From Cloacimonetes bacterium UBA3541 (lineage in GTDB: Bacteria > Cloacimonadota > Cloacimonadia > Cloacimonadales > Cloacimonadaceae), in the NCBI GenBank assembly GCA_002376725.1, contig DFOM01000019.1, positions 1-9,922 on the forward strand: a stretch of 9,922 nt of DNA, read 5' to 3'. A program made the position numbers and the translations under genes. Position 1 is the stretch's first letter. Every line of letters starts with the position of its first letter. Of the stretch, positions 7,548 through 9,922 are shown in pieces. Under the pieces are notes generated by a model. It did no database searches. It was not told the origin of the DNA and saw only the letters and a list, made by a program, of their open reading frames with translations.

Positions 7548-8314
7548 AAGCTATAGGTGTTTTTGGTTATCATCATACCGGTAAAACTACCCTTGCTGCT
7601 AAACTGATTACTTCCCTAAAAGAGAAGGGATACCAGGTGGCAGCTATCAAAGATATTCATAACGAAAACTATCGGTCGGATAAAGAAGGTTCAAATTCCT
7701 GGCGTTTAGCTCAAGCTGGAGCAAATCCAGTTTTTGCAAAAGGTCTTTATGATACAGCTTTAATTTTCAATTCAGCCCTAAATTTCCCCGAAATGCTGCA
7801 TTTTTTGAATGCTGATTGGCTGGTTATTGAAGGTTTTCGGGAAGCAGCTTTGCCTAAAATTTTATGTGCAGAAAACCTCAATCAAATAGAAGAACTTTTT
7901 GATCCTACCGTTATAGCCATTACTGGAGAAATCTCGCATTCCCTGCAAAGCTATCAGGATATACCCATCATAGATTATAAGACCGATTTGGATAAAATCT
8001 TGTCGCTGGTTTTACTAAAAACATTTGATATTTTACCTCAAAGTGAGCCGGAGTGCTGTTCTGCCTGTGGAAATACCTGTTATCAAATGGCAATAGACAT
8101 TTTGCAGGGTAAAGCAAAGCGTGAAGATTGCGTGCTGGATAGCAAAAACTCCATTACCATCAGCATTGGAGGCAAACCTTTAAACATTGTTCCCTTCGTG
8201 CAAAATCTTTTTCGCGATACTATTTTAGCTATGGTTTCTAATCTTAAAGGTGTTGATTCTACGCAAGAAATTGAAATAAAGATAAAGAGTAGAGATGAAC
8301 GACCTCTTCAATGA
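7544..8314 (+). CDS. mobB: MobB-like P-loop GTPase with C-terminal Cys-cluster domain
   Basis: The N-terminal half resembles MobB, the GTP-binding helper in making the guanine-dinucleotide form of molybdopterin. The P-loop is GYHHTGKTT (8-16), a Lys/His pair follows at about 36-39 (IKDIH), and DWLVIEGFRE (91-100) is the Walker-B-like strand. From about 170 a second domain begins: C172-SA-C175-GNT-C179 with further C171 and C196, then an NIVPFVQ...LKG segment (214-236). This arrangement is typical of a Fe-S-binding domain found behind MobB in anaerobes and archaea; iron-sulfur binding is inferred. The start overlaps the ispF stop by 4 nt, with GAGGA at 7535-7539. No MobA or molybdoenzyme is in the window, and the neighbours are thiF and thiS, so the exact cofactor served (Mo/W pterin or other) is open. 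Confidence 0.78.
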   Translation: MKAIGVFGYHHTGKTTLAAKLITSLKEKGYQVAAIKDIHNENYRSDKEGSNSWRLAQAGANPVFAKGLYDTALIFNSALNFPEMLHFLNADWLVIEGFREAALPKILCAENLNQIEELFDPTVIAITGEISHSLQSYQDIPIIDYKTDLDKILSLVLLKTFDILPQSEPECCSACGNTCYQMAIDILQGKAKREDCVLDSKNSITISIGGKPLNIVPFVQNLFRDTILAMVSNLKGVDSTQEIEIKIKSRDERPLQ

Positions 8315-8912
8315 TTTCTTTGCTAATCAGAATCCAGAATATATAAAAATCTGGCAAAACTCAGTAGTAGGCATTGCTGGAGTGGGAGGTCTGGGCTCTA
8401 ATATTGCTATTTCTCTCACTCGCGCTGGAATAGGAAAACTAATTCTTGCGGATCCAGATACCGTTTCAAATTCAAATCTCAGCCGACAACAGTATTTTTT
8501 GAATCAGGTAGGTCTACCGAAAGTGGCAGCTCTGAAGGATAATCTAATGAATATAAGTCCTTTTACCCTGGTTAATCCCTATCCCTTAAAAATTACACCG
8601 GTTAATCTTTCTATGATCTTTGGTAAGATAGATATCCTTATAGAAGCTCTGGATGATGCCGACCAGAAACAGATGCTTATAGAAAATTGGCAAGAACTCT
8701 ATCCTGAAAAATACATTATTGGCGCTTCAGGAATAGCAGGAGTGGGGAAAAATGAACTTATTCATACAGAGCAGATAGGCACACTTTTTCTGATTGGAGA
8801 TGGAATAAGCGAGATAGAAGATGGAGTGTATCCTACTGCTGCAAGAGTGGCTGTTGTAGCAAATATGCAGGCAAATCTCTGTCTGGAACTTTTACTGCAA
8901 AAAGGAAATTGA
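8295..8912 (+). CDS. thiF: Short ThiF-type E1-like adenylyltransferase of a sulfur carrier
   Basis: Predicted to adenylate the C-terminal Gly-Gly of the ThiS encoded next door, allowing it to become a thiocarboxylate sulfur donor. At 205 residues it is the compact ThiF form (thiF family 2 type) rather than the 250-residue MoeB/ThiF. The Rossmann ATP loop is GVGGLGSN (29-36); LADPDTVSNSNLSRQ (51-65) includes Asp-53, Asp-55 and Arg-64; GLPKV gives Lys-76; and ALDDADQK (118-125) supplies the conserved acidic residue Asp-121. Only one Cys is present, near the C terminus, so both zinc-binding CXXC pairs of full-length homologues are missing, as expected for the short type. It overlaps mobB by 20 nt and has no strong Shine-Dalgarno, implying coupled translation. 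MoeB/HesA-type activity on another carrier is an alternative. Confidence 0.82.
   Translation: MNDLFNDFFANQNPEYIKIWQNSVVGIAGVGGLGSNIAISLTRAGIGKLILADPDTVSNSNLSRQQYFLNQVGLPKVAALKDNLMNISPFTLVNPYPLKITPVNLSMIFGKIDILIEALDDADQKQMLIENWQELYPEKYIIGASGIAGVGKNELIHTEQIGTLFLIGDGISEIEDGVYPTAARVAVVANMQANLCLELLLQKGN
8903..8906 (+). promoter_or_regulatory. thiS: Shine-Dalgarno deciding the thiS start
   Basis: AGGA inside the end of thiF. It is 8 nt from the ATG at 8915 but only 2 nt from the TTG at 8909, so the ATG start is preferred. Confidence 0.65.
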
Positions 8913-8914
8913 TT

Positions 8915-9118
8915 ATGCTCACAATTACAGTTAATGGACAGGAAATTCCCTGGGAAGAAGGAATGACCATCAGAAATATCCTAAATAAAATGAACTACAG
9001 TTTCCGAATGCTGGTAATAAAAGTGAATGACAAAGTGGTCAAAAAAGAGGATTGGGATAGTTTTCAGGTTCCTCCGGGAGCAGATGTCAAAGTTATTCAT
9101 CTTATTAGTGGTGGATAA
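8915..9118 (+). CDS. thiS: ThiS, sulfur carrier protein
   Basis: A 67-residue beta-grasp (ubiquitin-like) protein. It ends in HLISGG, whose terminal Gly-Gly is adenylated by ThiF and then thiocarboxylated to deliver sulfur, classically for the thiazole ring of thiamine. The segment KVNDKVVKKEDW (about 36-47) matches the ThiS pattern of a central VN..VV....W better than MoaD does. The frame is open from a TTG at 8909, but the ATG at 8915 has the better-spaced AGGA, giving MLTITVNGQ as N terminus. It lies 2 nt behind thiF. ThiG, ThiH and ThiC are not in the window, so thiamine use is inferred from family and partner only. Confidence 0.88.
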   Translation: MLTITVNGQEIPWEEGMTIRNILNKMNYSFRMLVIKVNDKVVKKEDWDSFQVPPGADVKVIHLISGG

Positions 9119-9148
9119 TTCTTACCTCAGCTATTAAATTTCCTTTAT

Positions 9149-9835
9149 ATGCCCAAAACTCTTTCTTTGCCTCAAGTTTATAGTATTCTACGGAATCATC
9201 AAGGTCCGCAACATTGGTGGCCCGGAGAAACTCCAGATGAAATCATTATCGGCGCTATCCTTACCCAGAATGTGGCTTGGAAGAATGTAGTTAAAGCATT
9301 AGATAATCTTCATTCTGCTGGTATTTATACCTTGAAAGACCTTGATGCTTTTCAGGTTGAAGCTATAGCACCCCTTATTCGTCCCACACTTTATTATAAT
9401 CAGAAAGCTATGAAACTCAAGACTTTCACCAATTTTCTGCGTGAAAGATACCAATTTAATCTCCATAGGATGTTTTCAGAAGAACTGCAAACGCTGCGTT
9501 CAGAAATGTTGAAACTCAAGGGACTAGGTCCAGAAACCGTTGATTCTATCCTGCTTTATGCTGGTTCAAAACCTGTATTTGTCATAGATGCATACACTAT
9601 CCGTCTTTTAACTCGCCTTGGCTTTACTGATAAAAAGATGAACTATTCCCAGTGGCAAAAATTTATCACTGAACGCATACCCCAAGATATTGCGCTATAC
9701 AACGATTTTCATGCCCAAATAGTCTGTCTCTGTAAAGACATTTGTCGTAATAAACCCCGCTGTGAGAATTGTCCTCTCACCTCATATTGCACTTATTATC
9801 TCAAAAATAAAGAAAATCCCGTCGCTTCCTCATAA
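9149..9835 (+). CDS. Endonuclease III-related HhH-GPD DNA glycosylase (COG2231-type)
   Basis: A base-excision-repair enzyme of the HhH-GPD superfamily, 228 residues. The N terminus has HWWPGETPDEIIIGAILTQN (22-41), the hallmark of the COG2231 branch. The helix-hairpin-helix is LKGLGPETV (123-131), followed by the catalytic Asp-147 in VFVIDAYTIR. Glu-129 stands where E. coli endonuclease III has Lys-120, so the beta-lyase nucleophile is missing and a monofunctional glycosylase is likely, perhaps for alkylated purines as in the related MagIII group. The C-terminal [4Fe-4S] loop is C199-X5-C205-X2-C208-X5-C214; the first gap is X5 rather than X6. The ATG follows a 30-nt gap after thiS and has no Shine-Dalgarno, unlike its neighbours, but no other in-frame start fits. 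Substrate specificity is not visible in the sequence. Confidence 0.85.
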   Translation: MPKTLSLPQVYSILRNHQGPQHWWPGETPDEIIIGAILTQNVAWKNVVKALDNLHSAGIYTLKDLDAFQVEAIAPLIRPTLYYNQKAMKLKTFTNFLRERYQFNLHRMFSEELQTLRSEMLKLKGLGPETVDSILLYAGSKPVFVIDAYTIRLLTRLGFTDKKMNYSQWQKFITERIPQDIALYNDFHAQIVCLCKDICRNKPRCENCPLTSYCTYYLKNKENPVASS

Positions 9836-9862
9836 TTTTTTCAATGCTTATCTCTTACCTAT

Positions 9863-9876
9863 CTATAAAAATATAG
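9863..9876. repeat. Small AT-only hairpin downstream of the glycosylase
   Basis: CTATA-AAAA-TATAG, a 5-bp stem with a 4-base loop. The stem is weak and has no following T-run, so a terminator role is doubtful. Recorded because it is one of two symmetric elements in the 87-base tail. Confidence 0.25.
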
Positions 9877-9898
9877 CTAATGCCTGACTCATATTTAG

Positions 9899-9922
9899 CT
9901 TATGTCCAGTTTCGGACATAAG
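9899..9922. repeat. Perfect 9-bp inverted repeat at the window end
   Basis: CTTATGTCC (9899-9907) and GGACATAAG (9914-9922) are exact reverse complements around a 6-base loop, AGTTTC. The repeat runs to the last base and may extend further, because base 9898 is G and its partner lies outside. It could be the stem of a terminator (a T-run would have to follow), an operator for the next gene, or a dispersed palindrome. Confidence 0.6.

Noticed and set aside
9840..9869. TTCAAT (9840-9845) and TATAAA (9864-9869) as a promoter for a downstream gene
   Set aside because: The -35 match is only 3 of 6, the spacing is 18, and the tail is AT-rich; too weak to list.

Overview
The window is an AT-rich bacterial segment in which essentially all coding capacity lies on the + strand: nine genes from 418 to 9835, packed as a probable polycistronic unit. 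A BamA-type outer-membrane assembly protein shows that the cell is a diderm. The MEP (non-mevalonate) isoprenoid genes, a CX3CX2C radical-SAM protein, a Fe-S MobB-like protein and a Fe-S DNA glycosylase fit an anaerobic lifestyle. Gene content and protein style remind me of Cloacimonadota (Candidatus Cloacimonas-like), but that is an impression from memory and not a proven assignment.

Layout. Positions 1-417 are a non-coding AT-rich leader. It opens with a perfect 10-bp inverted repeat (12-35) plus an extra copy of its right arm (41-49), and it contains a TATAAT box (337-342) and a strong Shine-Dalgarno (408-413). Then come bamA (418-2670); a COG0731-type radical SAM protein with a C-terminal winged helix (2670-3620, TAATG junction); ispD (3605-4309, 16-nt overlap); an unusually long GlmS-like glutamine amidotransferase/sugar isomerase (4321-7068); ispF (7074-7547); a MobB-like GTPase with a C-terminal cysteine cluster (7544-8314, ATGA overlap); a short ThiF-type E1-like adenylyltransferase (8295-8912, 20-nt overlap); the sulfur carrier ThiS (8915-9118); and an endonuclease III-related HhH-GPD glycosylase (9149-9835). 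A short tail (9836-9922) ends in a perfect 9-bp hairpin.

How the genes fit together. BamA, IspD/IspF and the GlmS-like protein all serve the envelope: outer-membrane protein insertion, isoprenoid precursors (including the undecaprenyl carrier) and glucosamine-6-phosphate for peptidoglycan and LPS. MobB-like, ThiF and ThiS form a second block around sulfur transfer and cofactor assembly. The glycosylase is a DNA-repair gene behind a 30-nt gap with no Shine-Dalgarno, so it may be expressed separately.

Most unusual point. The GlmS-like protein is 915 residues against about 609 in E. coli. Its nucleophilic cysteine is at position 33 rather than directly after the initiator Met, and there are two extra blocks of about 80-110 residues around the isomerase half. 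All recognisable catalytic residues are kept, so this looks like a functional variant that probably needs propeptide removal. I found no CRISPR array, tRNA, rRNA, insertion sequence or phage gene, and no evidence for a wholly new multi-gene system.
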